Source: JANYGM01 sp043764015 (lineage in GTDB: Bacteria > Bacteroidota > Bacteroidia > Cytophagales > Thermonemataceae). Taken from it: a DNA stretch of 13,242 bases. Each line of letters starts with the position of its first letter. Position 1 is the stretch's first letter. A program made the translations under genes and the position numbers. The notes beneath the pieces were generated by a model. That model was not told the origin of the DNA and made no database searches. It saw only the letters and a program-made list of their open reading frames with translations. Location of the stretch: NCBI GenBank assembly GCA_043764015.1, contig JAYUKY010000058.1, forward strand, positions 1 through 13,242. The letters are read 5' to 3'. Positions 12,612 through 13,242 of the stretch are shown one piece after another.

Positions 12612-13124
12612 ATGGAAAAAATCTTACAAATACTCAAAAATGGCGAAATAGTGGCTTTTGCGGGTGACATTGGCTGGCTCATTGCTTGTGATACTCGCAA
12701 TCAAAACGCTTGCGAAAACCTAAAAAACATCTATTTAAGTATTCCTACTGATAAATCTAGAACGCCTCTTACTATCATTTTCAAAGATATAGGACTTCTC
12801 AATACCTACGCAAAAGGCATTCCAGAGGTGGCTTGGGACATTATTGATTTTGAGGAAAATCCGCTTTCTATTATTTTTGATGTGGTGCAAGGCTTACCAA
12901 TTACATTAGAAAACACTAAAAATACTGCCATTAGGTTTGTAAAACACGGACAAACAAAGGATATTTTACACAAATTTGGACGACCTTTACTATCTATGAT
13001 AGTTTCTGCTGATTTTCTCAAAAATAATGCAGCAATAAATTATATTGACACAAAAGAAGAAACGCCCACGCCCAAACATACACTTATGCGACTTGGTGAA
13101 GGCGGAGATGTGAAATTTTTATAA
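12612..13124 (+). CDS. Divergent Sua5/YciO/YrdC/YwlC family protein
   Basis: A 170-residue protein with the layout of the YrdC/TsaC domain. True TsaC makes threonylcarbamoyl-AMP for the tRNA t6A modification. Seen here: GEIVAFAGDIGWLIACD (11-27) in place of the usual G-x-Ile-x-x-Phe-Pro-Thr-Asp-Thr-Val-Tyr-Gly-Leu-x-Cys-Asp; DKSRTPLTIIF (47-57) in place of the Lys-x-Arg-x-x-Pro-Leu motif; ENPLSIIF near 82-89 where 'P-x-T-x-Ile' is expected; IRFV (107-110); and VSADF (131-135) in place of Ser-Ala-Asn. The Pro-Thr and the Thr-Val-Tyr of the signature and the final Asn are lost, so catalytic activity is uncertain. It may be a Bacteroidota-specific paralogue with another role, or a TsaC-like nucleotide- or RNA-binding protein. 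There is no second Sua5 domain, and the length fits the short TsaC/YciO type. Confidence 0.75.
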   Translation: MEKILQILKNGEIVAFAGDIGWLIACDTRNQNACENLKNIYLSIPTDKSRTPLTIIFKDIGLLNTYAKGIPEVAWDIIDFEENPLSIIFDVVQGLPITLENTKNTAIRFVKHGQTKDILHKFGRPLLSMIVSADFLKNNAAINYIDTKEETPTPKHTLMRLGEGGDVKFL

Positions 13125-13159
13125 TAATAGCCCCTAAATCCCCAAAGGGTAGGCTGTTC

Positions 13160-13200
13160 AGAAGACTAGGGGAAAATTCCCCCACTTTTTGGAGTCTTCT
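13160..13200. terminator. Two-part hairpin downstream of the Sua5/YrdC-like gene
   Basis: The outer stem is AGAAGACT (13160-13167) with AGTCTTCT (13193-13200). The inner stem is GGGGAA (13169-13174) with TTCCCC (13177-13182). Downstream sequence is T-rich (TATGTATTTTTTG). It probably ends the preceding transcript. Upstream, 13129-13155 (AGCCCCTAAATCCCC...AGGCT) has only weak self-complementarity and looks like a fragment of a dispersed repeat. I see nothing else to the window end. Confidence 0.5.
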
Positions 13201-13242
13201 TATGTATTTTTTGTTGTGTTTCTCTTTTGTTTTTGTTACTTA

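Overview
The window is AT-rich, compact DNA from a member of the Bacteroidota, most likely a gliding, Cytophagales-like bacterium. This rests on several signs: a recognisable gliding-motility lipoprotein GldH, a PorV/PorQ-family outer-membrane protein, a PorT-like beta-barrel, several Sec signal peptides ending in Ala-Gln, Bacteroidota-type promoters (TAnnTTTG -7 boxes), weak Shine-Dalgarno sites, and a short GyrB without the gamma-proteobacterial insertion. No transposase, tRNA, rRNA or CRISPR array is visible. The genus is inference.

Left part (1-3800, all plus strand): apaG; a roughly 320-bp non-coding stretch dominated by a nested inverted repeat; an RDD-family membrane protein gene interrupted by a single-base frame change exactly at a T TTT TTC heptamer; a class I SAM methyltransferase; gldH; and a membrane/coiled-coil protein of unknown function. 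A long bidirectional terminator hairpin closes this part.

Middle part (3800-8640, all minus strand, transcribed right to left): four genes for exported proteins. These are a helical, internally duplicated protein (LIC11966-like), a PorV/PorQ-family barrel, a 514-residue secreted protein of unknown function, and a PorT-like beta-barrel. Only the first has a good promoter, so they may form one cell-envelope transcription unit, although every gap holds palindromic repeats.

Right part (8841-13242): an Rpn-family PD-(D/E)XK nuclease on the minus strand, divergent from gyrB on the plus strand; then an Imm22-like immunity gene without a visible toxin, and a divergent Sua5/YrdC-family protein whose signature motif is degraded.

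The most unusual content is between the genes. Degenerate 7-bp tandem repeats (TACGARG/TTTGARG) begin exactly two bases after the TAA stop of four genes and always run in the sense direction of that gene. Nearly every other gap carries a perfect or near-perfect palindrome, and many have GGAA/TTCC in the loop. Two genes (apaG and gyrB) share a composite of heptads plus such a hairpin. These look like dispersed intergenic repeat families, possibly acting at mRNA 3' ends.
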